Of a stretch of DNA of 64,000 bases, positions 34,401-46,400 are shown piece after piece. The stretch lies in assembly GCF_023078275.1 (NCBI RefSeq), contig NC_062996.1, forward strand, positions 434,001 through 498,000, in the 5' to 3' direction. The notes beneath the pieces are model-generated. The model ran no database searches, was not told the DNA's origin, and was given only the letters and a program-made list of their open reading frames with translations. The translations under genes were made by a program, and so were the position numbers. Within the stretch, counting starts at the first letter, position 1. The number at the start of each line of letters is the position of its first letter. Origin of the DNA: Leguminivora glycinivorella. Lineage: Eukaryota; Arthropoda; Insecta; Lepidoptera; Tortricidae.

Positions 34401-37400
34401 AAATTATCTAAATCAATATTAGCTTTGATATGACTATTTAAAGTCCAACGTCTTACGTCCATATCAAACACAGAAAAAGGTCATCACTCACGCGCCCAAG
34501 GGCTATTTGTTGCAATACTGGTATTTTCGATCAGACTATTTCGCGTCAAGCGAGCGCGGTTGCAAGCGAGACTCCTGAACTCTGAACTCTTTTTAGTGAG
34601 GGCATTTGAGGATACCGATCGCTCGGTAAAACTAGCCTAGAAGATGAAAAGTACGAGCGCTGTCGATTGCTACTACACTGAACGGAGGTATCAGTCGATT
34701 TCTTTAAGTCAGTCATTGACTCTTAGGGTAATCCATTACCTAATCCAAAACCCGATGCGACGGATTTCTACTTCGTGCAATGAAGGTCGACAGAGTAGAC
34801 TGAGAGGTGGAGACGTCCGTGTCGCATCGCTGGTGGTTGCTGAACACGTCGTGGTAGCAGGTCAAGGGGTGAATTTAACACCGCCACACATGCGCGCTTT
34901 AAGAGCGTAGGCGGAGCGCAATAATGGCGGTGCACCGCACTAACGCTGGCGTTGCGCCCAGTGGGCGCTAGCGGGAACGAACGAGCGCTGATAGCGAGCG
35001 CAACGCGCGCGGGACGCGAGCGGAATGCACGCGCATTCAGCGCGCTGATAGCGTAGCGTTAGCGAAGCGGAATGCGCTTTATGTGTGGCGGAGGCTTAAT
35101 ACGTACCGTTGTACGGCGTAATGCAGGGCTCTCGCAGACGAAGAGGTACGATGACGGGCGAAGCAGAAGAAGGCGAGGTCACCGAAGGTCACTTACTTGG
35201 CTCCCAGGGGGTGCATACTGACCTCATACGACAGTCTGTTGGAGTGAGCAGTTACTGTCGTAGTTACTCGTAACAGAAGAGATGTAGTCCTGCCATCGTA
35301 CAGCATAACATAACATACAACTGAACTGTGCATAGCATATAGTGCTATGTGAACCTTAATCCGACTGTATGTCACTTCAGTCGCCAGCGCCACCGCCTGT
35401 TGAAGATTATTCTCCATCGGAAGAGCTTTACTTCGTACAATGTTCCGATTATTGAAGGTCTTATCGGGCTGCAGATGCAAGCAAAACAGGGGCGATTGGC
35501 CTACAGCTATCGGCAGCTGTACGAGGTAATGCTGGAAACTACAGCGGTGCAACCTTCCTCTGTAGACCACGAAAGTTGTGAAATTTATGAAATCAGGTTC
35601 TACGATCGAATCAAGCACTATATTAATTGAGTATAGTCGAGCCAGATGATAACTACTGAAGTACTCCTGAGTTCCTGGCCCCTTTCGCTTTGAGCTGGAA
35701 TCTGAAGTTCACTAAGGCGAAGCAGGTTTATTTTTCCCAATTTGTTTATTAGAGGCTCGGCGAATAAGTTAATCTCTCGAATGGACAGGGGGTGCCACAA
35801 GCCTCCGGGAAATCATCGTGTACTTGGAACCCCCGCGGCCAGATTGCCGATCGGTTTTGGTGTCCGCCCGGTAAACAGACGCACGCTCAGGATGCAGGAC
35901 GCTGGCTCGAATTCAGATCTGGACATTCTGAAAGGGATTTTTTTTTTTTAATTCCGCAAACCTTTACGATGTCTTTGATCTACACAATGAGCGATGTACA
36001 GGAATCACAGGGTCGTCTCGCGAGGCGCCTCTCCGATTAGATAGCTCGCGAACATCGTCAGGACACCCTCGCAGCAGTGCGGCTCCTCGTCCGGTTATTG
36101 ACGTCTTACCTCGTTCAACTATGGGTGTCCAAACCACGTTAGGACGTAGCATCTTTAGAATTTATCTGTTCTCACTTCGGCGACGGAGGAGTCCTTGGTC
36201 AAAATAGAGTGTAAATACAGTCGTACTTCACGGGAACTGGAAAGAGAAGAGTGGATACCATAGTGTACGGGATGTCAGCTGATAGCGGCGCCCGGCGTCA
36301 CATTGGAGGGTAGTATCAGCCTGGTCAGCAACAGAGTCTGCAACGAGTCTGTAGCAGACGGAGCCTGGATAGTCGTGGTCGTGGCACCATTGTAGGGGAA
36401 GACAGTGTTCGCGGTGAGCGTGACATCTTAGGCGCGACGGGCGTTATCAGCGTGGCGGCTAGCAGCACCAAGGGCCCACATCAGCAATCTTACCAGCTTG
36501 TCACTGCAGCAGACGCTGTTATGTTCGGCGGTGAGATTGAGACGGCCGTCGTCAGCTCGAAAGGCGTCTCGATGCCCTGTCGCGTCACGCAGTATCGTGC
36601 TCGGTGGCCTTCTCGAGGTGGCCGCCGTCAGCGCGGGAGGCACCGGCGCAAGCGTGGCAGTCAGCTACATCGGTGAACAGCATCAACAGAGTTCGCGGCG
36701 TCGTCACGGCAAACGCGGCAGGAAAATTAGCGACGCCTTCGCGGTAGCCGCAGTATTGCGCTCGGTGGCGCGATGAAGGTCGCCGCGTCTACAATCTTAC
36801 CTCGTGCGATCGAGGCGACATCAAGGCGCCAGCATGAGCGTGTCGGCCGACGACACCGGTGGAAAACTTCAAGTAGCTTGCGGCGTTGTCACGGCAGACG
36901 CAGCAGAAGGATTGCGACGCCTGTGCAGCGGTTAACAGTATTACGCTTCGCATCACCACTGAGGCGCCAGCATAAGCGTGGCGGCCAGCAATACTGGTGG
37001 ACAGCTTCGGCAGGGTCGCGTCTCGCGTCGTTGTCACGGCATATGAACGCTCTACATCACCATCGAGGCGCCAGCATAAGCGTGGCGGCCAGCGATACTG
37101 GTGGACAGCTTCAGCAGGATCGCGGCGTTGTCACGGCAGATGAGCTCGCTGCATCACCATCGAGGCGCCAGCATAAGCGTGGCGGCCAGCGATACTGGTG
37201 GACAGCTTCAGCAGGCTCGCGGCGTTGTCACGGCAGACGAACGCTCAGCAGGCTCGCGGCGTTGTGGCGGGGGCAGAAGGTGGCCGCGCTGGTAGCCTGC
37301 GTATTGACGACTGATCACTAACGGCACGGCGCTCGCGTCGGGGCAGCAGCAGACATACTTACAGCGTCGCACGCGACGCCTATGCGGCGGCCACAACGTT

Positions 37401-40400
37401 GTTCGGCGGCACCGCAGAGATCGTTAACGAGGAGGCAACTTCTACGCAACCTCGGCGGCGCCGACGCGGCGGACAACACTGCCGCGGTCAGCGGCGCTAT
37501 CGCAGCGCTACAGTAAGTTTCGGCGCCGACACGTGGCTTGGGGCCTCCGCACCGAATCGGAAATTCTTTCTAAAATAATATGAAACTGCTCACCCATTCG
37601 TCGGAGAAATTCAAACCTCCTTGGAGCGCGGTATTCCTCCACCGCGCCCGCCGCCGCCGCAGCCCGCAGGTCGCGCAGCCCGCGGTCGCGAAGCACGTGG
37701 TCCCCGGAGCACGTGGTCCCCGGCGGAGCAATTTACCTACGTTACCGCTTATATTCTCGCGCGAAACTTTTAATACGCGGATAACACTTCCTACTTTAGT
37801 CTCGGAAATGCGAATAGTTTAAAAAGAAAACTGATTAACGGTAACGATTTTTGCAGCATGGAACTTTCTTACAAAAAAGTGGGTAGAATCATAAAGCACC
37901 GCTCGTTCATTTCTATAGTGAGAACCCCGAAAGACGAATAATGATCGCTAGCGAGGCATAATATATCTCATTATTCAAGACGAACGAGCGCAAATTAAAA
38001 GGGAAGAAAGAATTGACGGATGAAATTGAAAAATTTCATAATTCCGAAACGTTATAAGCCACTTTTTAAATAAAAACACGAATAACTCTGGTTTGACCAG
38101 GAGTAACAAGGAAATAGAAACTAAAAGATTAATTTCGAGACACCATGCTGTAAAAATGTTCGAACGGAATACGCGACAACCGGTCACTTCGGCGTTCGAC
38201 GAAACAATGTGGGTGGCTGGTGGCGAGTCGGGGCGCGGGGGGCCTTGTGTTGCAGGTGGGGAAAAACGGGACTACCAACATCGCGGCGGTGAGACGCCGG
38301 AGCGACTTACAACGAACGATGGCGCCATCTATCGGTCCGATGCGACGTCTACGACGTACTCTCTATAAAGACCTCGGATATACAAACGGCACAAATAATA
38401 ACTTACTCTCGTTAGTAATATTCAACTTCCTCCCCTTGTTGCACTATGTATTTTTTTTTGTCAACGCCACACCAAAATATTTACATCCAGGTGGTGTCAG
38501 CGAGTCTCAAACTGTGCTCAGACCCTGAAGAAGGCATACTCCAGCTAATCGAATTGAGGCGGGATATCGACGAATTTCTCGCCTCCATCAGAGCTGTTAT
38601 AGATGAACCTGCCAAAAATAAAGGTAAGATATTGTAGAATACTAGCTATTGCCCGCGGCTACGCTCGCGCTAGGAAGAGACAGAAAGTAGCCGTTGTCAC
38701 TCTCCATCCCTTCAACTATCTCCACTTAAAAATCACGACAATACCGTGAAGGACGGACTAATAAACAGACTGTGACATAGCTATGTCACCAGCGCGCCAT
38801 GTCATCACAGCGGCGCGCCCCGCGCGGAATCGAGCCCACCGGCAGCGCACGGCGCAGTGGAGGGGATCGCCGGCCGACCATATTTAAGTGCGCGCAGCCA
38901 GTGCAGCGCCCCTTTTCCGTCCCCGTCGCTTCACGGCGACGCTCCCATCCACTTATCCTCCAACAACCAAGGCCGGGGTGACCATTACGCGCCTAGGCCG
39001 GGTTGATATCCGATCACCAGCGAATTCCCAAACCAGGGCCGGGGTGACCATTACGCGCCTAGGCCGGGTTACCTATATATCCTATCTCTCCCGTGATCAG
39101 GGCCGGGGTGGCCATTACGCGCCTAGGCCGGGTTACGATTCCTACCCTCTGAAACCCTCCTACCTTATTTTGTCTCCCCGTGATCAGGGCCGGGGTGACC
39201 ATTACGCGCCTAGGCCGGGTTACGGTTCCTACCTCCTGACCCTCGATAGGTCCCTGTAGTTGTAGGCCCTTTCGGCGCCCCCTAGATTGATTCCGTTTAA
39301 CCCCGGCCGGCCGGGGAAGGTTAGATATCGCATAGGATAAGCCGCGTTACCGCGATAGTATTAAGTTTATTGTGTGTGTGTGAATAAACGGCATAAAAGC
39401 CCGATTAGTTAAGTGAAACCGGTGTTTCTCTCTATTCGCCTTGCACCCCCTTTCTCCCACATCTGAGACTAGCTCGGTGAAACCTCCCAGGCCCATCAGG
39501 CACGGAGGATATGTGAGTCCTGCGCAGGCAGAACGTCACATTTGGCGCCCAACCGAAAAACTCACAATTTAGGAGTCTTAGGAGACTCGGGAGAAAGGAT
39601 AGCCAGTAACAATAGCTCATTTCGTTCCCGCGACGCATCCCGCCCGCCCGCATAAAAGTAAAATACCGTCGCGATCCGGTCACCAGTAATACCGTCAAAT
39701 ACAAAATCCATACCGCTATAAACTAAATCCCAACGCGTCGCGACAGGAGAACACCACAAGAAACCGTTTACGAAATAAAGTACATAGATGTCGACATCCT
39801 GGATCTACAACTTAAAGAAACCAGAGCTAATACAAGAAGCCGAGAATAGGAATATCTCAACGACTGACCTCACAGTCGAGCAGATACGAAAACTGCTAGT
39901 AGAATCCATAAAGACCTCAGACGAGTTCAAAACACCAGAAAAAGGAAAACCCTTAAAGATGACAGAGGACGAAGGAAAAATGAATGCGAACAAGTTGACC
40001 AAACTAATCCGGGAGTGGAACCTGTCGTTCAAAAGATACGACGACGCCGAGGAATTCGTAGAAAGACTGGAGGAGTTTATGACAGCGAGCAGTATAGACA
40101 AGGAGGAAATACTACCCGCGCTCCCGCGTATAATGCAAGGGAAAGCATTAGCGTGGTATAGAAACCACACCGATTCATTCCAGAGCTGGGACCAGTTCCT
40201 AAAACTCTTCAAACTGTACTACTACCCTAGTAATTACGAGGAGAACCTAATAGTCAAGATAGCAGCAAGAAAACAAGAGTTCGGAGAAAGTTTCATCGAT
40301 TACTTGACTGACCTGCAGACATTAATGCGAAGATACGGGAAACTCACCGAGAAAGAAAGACTACATAGGATACATGAAAACATGGGAAAAAATTACAAGC

Positions 40401-43400
40401 TCTACATAAAGAAAAATGACTTCGAGAACCTCACCGATCTGGTAAAACTAGCAGCAGATTATGAGGACATACACACACCGAGGTACAGTCAACTCCGGTA
40501 CCGGAACGCCAATACTGAGCGCGATAACCACGAAGGGACGAAGATACACCCAAAATACGACCCAAAGACATGCTGCTGGTCGTGTGGAAAACCGGGCCAC
40601 GACACTAGAGAGTGTCGGGCAAAGAAACGCATATTTTGCAGTAGCTGCGGCACATTGGGGGTACTCAGCACGAATTGCTGTAAAAAGAAGAGCGAGTGGG
40701 GAAAACCACAGCCAATAGGAGCCGCCGTCGACGAGGACAACGGCGACAATAGGCAGTTCATCGACATGTCCATAAACGGAACAACGTACAGTTGCCTAAT
40801 AGATACAGGATCAACTCACACGTACATAAATGAAACGGTGTATAAAGCGTGCAAAGAAAAGAAAAGCCAAGAGCAAGAAACAAAACGAAGGATCATCCTC
40901 GCAAACGGCACGAGAGCTCAAGTACGGACAAGCATACGAGTAGAAATGGAGATAAAAAACAGAAGGCTCCAGCACTGGGTGCGTGTGATGCCCATGGCAT
41001 CAGCCATAATCATAGGGATGGATTTGCTAACAAGATTAGGTGTGAAAATCACGTGGCCTAGTACACAGGATGAAACAAACAGCCACCATGATGAAGCACA
41101 AGGATCAGCACCATGCCAGACAACGGCACATCCAGAAACAGAGAGTCCAAAGCCGCGAACAGTAACAGAATTAGTAATTGACCCACAACAACAAAAGTTA
41201 ACGGAACCGGAAAAAGCAGAATTGGAAGAAATACTAAAAACCGAATTCAGGAAATGCGACGCCAGCCCGAAGGGAAATACATGCGTCCAACATAAGATAA
41301 GGATGAAGCATAACGAGACCGTCAAGCAGGAATATTACCCCAGGAACCCTAAGCAACAACAGTACCAATTCGACATAAAATATAGAAACGGAAAGCGGAA
41401 CCAGGTAGCGGACGAATCATCATGGAGCCCAGTATACGCCAGCCAGCCAGCGCTGCTGCACAGCGCAACAGCCAGTCAAGGCTGGTACGGAAGAAAATTA
41501 CTACAAACACAAAATTATCCAGATACAACACAAGAATACCGCGTCGAAGGGGGAAAACTATACAGAAAAATAATCAACCGAAAAAGCAACACACATACGG
41601 ATCCAGACACGGAATGGAAATTATGTGTACCGGAGGCCAGGAGGTCACAGATAATGGGGCAATACCATGACACGCCGAGTGCCGGACACCTAGGCATAGC
41701 TAAAACCACTAGAAAAGTTATGCAACGATATTACTGGCCCGGAATGCAACGTGAAATATACAAATACGTAAAAAAATGCAACGCCTGCCAGAAACGTAAA
41801 GCAATGCAACAAAACACTCGAAACCAAGATAGCAATAGGTATATGACAAAACCACAACGGGATAAATACCTATCGGAATTTAACTTCGCCCTAAACACGC
41901 CAATTCATGAATCGACCAAATACACTCCAGCATTGGCCAAGATACCTACGAAAATTAAAGCTAAACGCAAATATACATCCCATTTCATAGGTACCAACAA
42001 CCAACCGGCGGCAATAATATCATAACCAGCAAATAACACAAAACCTCGAAATCATATTTTTGCAGTTAGGTCAAGGAAAATATTTGGATATTTACCTAAA
42101 CAAAAGTTATCACAGTAAACAAATAACTAAAGTTTAGAAACGAATCGATATCGCATCACGAGTGGTTCAACCGAAATGTACCTATCCTTATTTAAAAAGT
42201 AAATAGTTTTGTTTTAACTACCGTCACCGACTTAATGTCAATTCTTAATTATAAGTATACCCACAACGAAATACCAAGTAAACGTATACATGCGTCGCTT
42301 ACTAGTAAAGCAAATATTAGAAATCATACCTCTAATTTTCAGAAACATAACTTACCTACATAGTTACCCACTTATCAACATATAAAGGGGACCAATAGGG
42401 CCCCCAAATTTCAAATACCAAGATCTAGATTAACGGTGATTTTTCCCCAGGTAAAAATCTCCAGACGAAGAGGGGGTATGTGACATAGCTATGTCACCAG
42501 CGCGCCATGTCATCACAGCGGCGCGCCCCGCGCGGAATCGAGCCCACCGGCAGCGCACGGCGCAGTGGAGGGGATCGCCGGCCGACCATATTTAAGTGCG
42601 CGCAGCCAGTGCAGCGCCCCTTTTCCGTCCCCGTCGCTTCACGGCGACGCTCCCATCCACTTATCCTCCAACAACCAAGGCCGGGGTGACCATTACGCGC
42701 CTAGGCCGGGTTGATATCCGATCACCAGCGAATTCCCAAACCAGGGCCGGGGTGACCATTACGCGCCTAGGCCGGGTTACCTATATATCCTATCTCTCCC
42801 GTGATCAGGGCCGGGGTGGCCATTACGCGCCTAGGCCGGGTTACGATTCCTACCCTCTGAAACCCTCCTACCTTATTTTGTCTCCCCCGTGATCAGGGCC
42901 GGGGTGACCATTACGCGCCTAGGCCGGGTTACGGTTCCTACCTCCTGACCCTCGATAGGTCCCTGTAGTTGTAGGCCCTTTCGGCGCCCCCTAGATTGAT
43001 TCCGTTTAACCCCGGCCGGCCGGGGAAGGTTAGATATCGCATAGGATAAGCCGCGTTACCGCGATAGTATTAAGTTTATTGTGTGTGTGTGAATAAACGG
43101 CATAAAAGCCCGATTAGTTAAGTGAAACCGGTGTTTCTCTCTATTCGCCTTGCACCCCCTTTCTCCCACATCTGAGACTAGCTCGGTGAAACCTCCCAGG
43201 CCCATCAGGCACGGAGGATATGTGAGTCCTGCGCAGGCAGAACGTCACAAGACACACACACTTTTCATTTATAATATTATTAGTATTAGCAAAGACCTAT
43301 ATAACTTCGTATAGACCGATAAAGTCTAAGAAAAAAACGTACCTCAAACCCCAATACCATACAGGTAAAGGTACGGTGAGCTAGATGGCGATACACCTTT

Positions 43401-46400
43401 GGGTTACGCTCGGCTAGATGGCGCTAATATTAATATTCGACATATTTTTAAAACATATCAAGCTAAGAATATGGGCCAAATTGTCAAAACTGAGGTTCAA
43501 AAGTTTTAAGCCTGTGTCGAGAGATGGCAGTCTATGCACTGTGATTACACATTTTACTATGACAGTAACTCTCTTTAATAGTCGATCTTCTTTGGTATTA
43601 GTATAGTATATTTAGTATGATTAAGCGAAAAATGTGGTACCTTTTACTTCAAAGTGTCACATATATTGGCACCCAAAGAAGTATCAAATAAATATTAACA
43701 CTAAGCTAATGTTGAAAACATAGTTCATAAAAGTTTTTTAAATTATCTAAAATATAAACTGAAATATATACCATACACTAAAGAAAAAGCGATCAAGCCC
43801 ACTGGTGGCGAAGCCGGGAATCGAACACGGGTCTCCAGCTAACGCGGCTGACGTGATAAACCGCTACACCACCCCGACCGCCGAGGTACCCGTCGAAATT
43901 TCTCTAGTGTATGTTATCTCTGAAGGCTAGGCGCCTTTGACCAACTCTAAGGGCGAGCAATTAGTGCTTGCACCTCCTATTATAGGAGCTATATCGTAAT
44001 CCTGCAAAAGGATTCATATAATATGAATCCTTTTGCAGGATTACGATATAGCGAGAGAGATGGTGCTGCCATATATTCATGCAGGGAACGAATTAAATTT
44101 TAAATATTGAATGAAATATGTAATTTGATTTGTTCCCTACATTAATCTAAAATACTTTATTAATTTTGTACAAATAATCAACTTGTCACTTATAATCAAA
44201 ACTTAATCGACTTAAAAAAAAAAAAAATCATTTATTTCGGCCACTTAAAATCCATATCATATAACATTAAATTAAAATTTACAATTTAAGTACATCACAT
44301 TACATTATATTATATCATTACTTAAACGTCACTCAAGCACTTTACATCCATATTTTGCCATATTTCTTTAATTGTGTATCTTGCAAGTTAATTTAAATAC
44401 ATTGAGATAAATTTGTTTTTTTTTCCACAGAAGTGGTACCACCATCAACGCTGCAAGAACTAGGGCTGGCCGCGTACGCACCACTCAAAGAGCTGTTGCC
44501 TAAATACACCGATCTACAACGACAAGTGTTCCTAGCGTACCTCGAGGGATCTCAGCTAAGACAGGTATTGTTTCTACAAGTATGGTACCATTGAGATAGG
44601 ATTCTATAGACATGGTACCATAATGAAACTGTTACATAAAAGTTGCGCCTATTATGGAAAAGATGAGGAGTGGCAGGTTGGCGTGGTACGGTCACGTAAT
44701 GAGGAGGGATGAATGTCATATAGGCAAAAGAATGTTGGAGATGAAGGTGAACCCAAACAACGATGGATGGATTGTGTGAAAGAGGATAAGAGAAAGAAAG
44801 ATGTGAGTGTTGAGATGACGAAAGATAGAGGAGAATGGAAGAGGAAGACGTGTTGTACCGATCCCACATAACGAGGGATAAGGGTAGGAGGAAGAAGAAG
44901 GTACCATAATGAAACCTAAAGGTGTGCTGTCTGAATATATCGATCTACAACGACAAGTATTTCTAACTTGCCTCGAGGGACCTCAGCTAAGACAGGTATA
45001 GTTTCTACAATATGGTACCATTGAGATAGGATTCTATAGACATGGTACCATAATGAAACTTAAAGGTGTGCTGTCTGAATACACAGATATACAGCGACAA
45101 GTGTTTCTAGCGCACCTTGAGGGACCTCAGCTAAGACAGGTATTGTTTCTACAAATATGGTGCCATCGAGATAGGATTCTATAGACATGGTACCAACATG
45201 GTCGAACTCAGCACAAATTGTTGCTGCCTAATACACGGAAGGAACTTTTTATTAAATGAATAATATAATAAAAATTACAATACCTATGCCATGTAATTTT
45301 ATATCTATCAAGACTATCAAAAGTACCATAGATTAAGGCTGCTTTCAAAAAAAACGTCAAAAGAATGTAAAATTGATAGTTTTAGTCGGTGAAATACTAC
45401 ACTTTCCGTTATCCAATAGATTTATTTAATTCAAGTTCAGTTAGAGCATCTTATTATCTTGATTTTTGTAAGACTGGATTTTTGAAAACTAACTCACTAA
45501 ATTAATTATGAATTTTTCTCTAATGCACGTTTAGAAAAACGCACGTATAGAGCTGAATCAGTCGATCTTATTTGTAAAATTTGGACAATTTTGAATATTA
45601 AAACAGGTAAATTTATAATTCGTATACCCTACCACAATCATTTCAGACCTAGATTTTTATTTTAAGTTTTTGAAAAAGAGTAAACTAGCCTAAGGCGAAT
45701 TCAATTTTTTTCAGAAATTACCTAAAATTAAGTGACAATTTCTTTGAAAATCTACATCACATCGAAGTAATTTTTGTACTAAATTAATCTGCAACGTTTA
45801 CTTAAATTGCTGTTATGCCTTAGTGATTATAAATTGCTATTATTGTTTTTGCCAATTTTTTGAAAACGAGCCTTCACCGGTACAATTATTACCACTTTTG
45901 GACATTTTCTCATATTTTGTTAGACCAAGTAGAAAAAGTCCTATAATGTGATATATATTTATAAACTACTCGCAAAGCCCTTTAATTTGATACCACACAC
46001 GGTATGATCAAGCGCTCGGTTGCGATTTCACTATTTTTAACACGAAAGCCCTCTTAAATATAACAAGATCATACCATCCCATACATTAAAATGCGACCGC
46101 CTACGAACGCGCATACACCACACCACACATAGATGGCGCTACAAAAAGAATGTTTTGTAGCTTTTTCTTTTTCGATTATACTTATAGATGGCGTTAAGTG
46201 TCACTTTTGACATAGATTTATGGCTCGAAAGTGACACAACGCCAATCTACAAATAATCGATGGCAACAAGGCATTTGTGGCGCCATCTATGTGTGGTGTA
46301 GTGTATGCGCGTTCTTAGCCGGTCGCATTATAATGCATGGGATGGTATGATCTTTTTATATTTAATCTATATAGTTATACCAAATGTAAGTTACTTCTTT

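Larger units (their letters stand above)
33917..38402. mobile_element. GC-rich element of about 4.5 kb with inverted ends, COG7 intron 8
   Basis: The left end (33917-33957, TATTATTTGTGCCGTTTGTA...CTTTATAGAGA) is the reverse complement of 38362-38402. The interior passes from AT-rich (33960-34860) to strongly GC-rich (34880-37740). It holds a TTAA-bounded MITE, an array of 80-90 bp tandem repeats and short degraded open stretches. No transposase, RT or integrase motif is visible. The family is unknown to me. Confidence 0.5.
38771..43249 (+). mobile_element. Young, internally deleted Ty3/gypsy LTR retrotransposon in COG7 intron 9
   Basis: 4479 bp with LTRs of 770 and 771 bp (TGTGAC...GTCACA) and a 4-bp AGAC duplication at 38767-38770 and 43250-43253. 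A primer binding site follows the 5' LTR, a purine tract precedes the 3' LTR, and one open frame lies between. I found a single 1-bp indel between the LTRs (CTCCCCG versus CTCCCCCG). Reverse transcriptase and the integrase core are absent, so it must have been mobilised in trans. Confidence 0.93.

Noticed and set aside
36428..37396. Several overlapping open stretches on both strands in the GC-rich block
   Set aside because: GC-rich DNA with few stop codons gives open frames on both strands; the only signal kept is the repeated module on the plus strand, and that is called degraded.
38799..39259. Open stretches in the gypsy LTR repeated at 42507-42892
   Set aside because: They lie wholly in the LTR and its GC-rich subrepeats and have no relation to gag or pol.
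44187..44330. AT-rich stretch considered as an origin or matrix attachment site
   Set aside because: Simple base composition is not enough evidence in an AT-rich insect genome.
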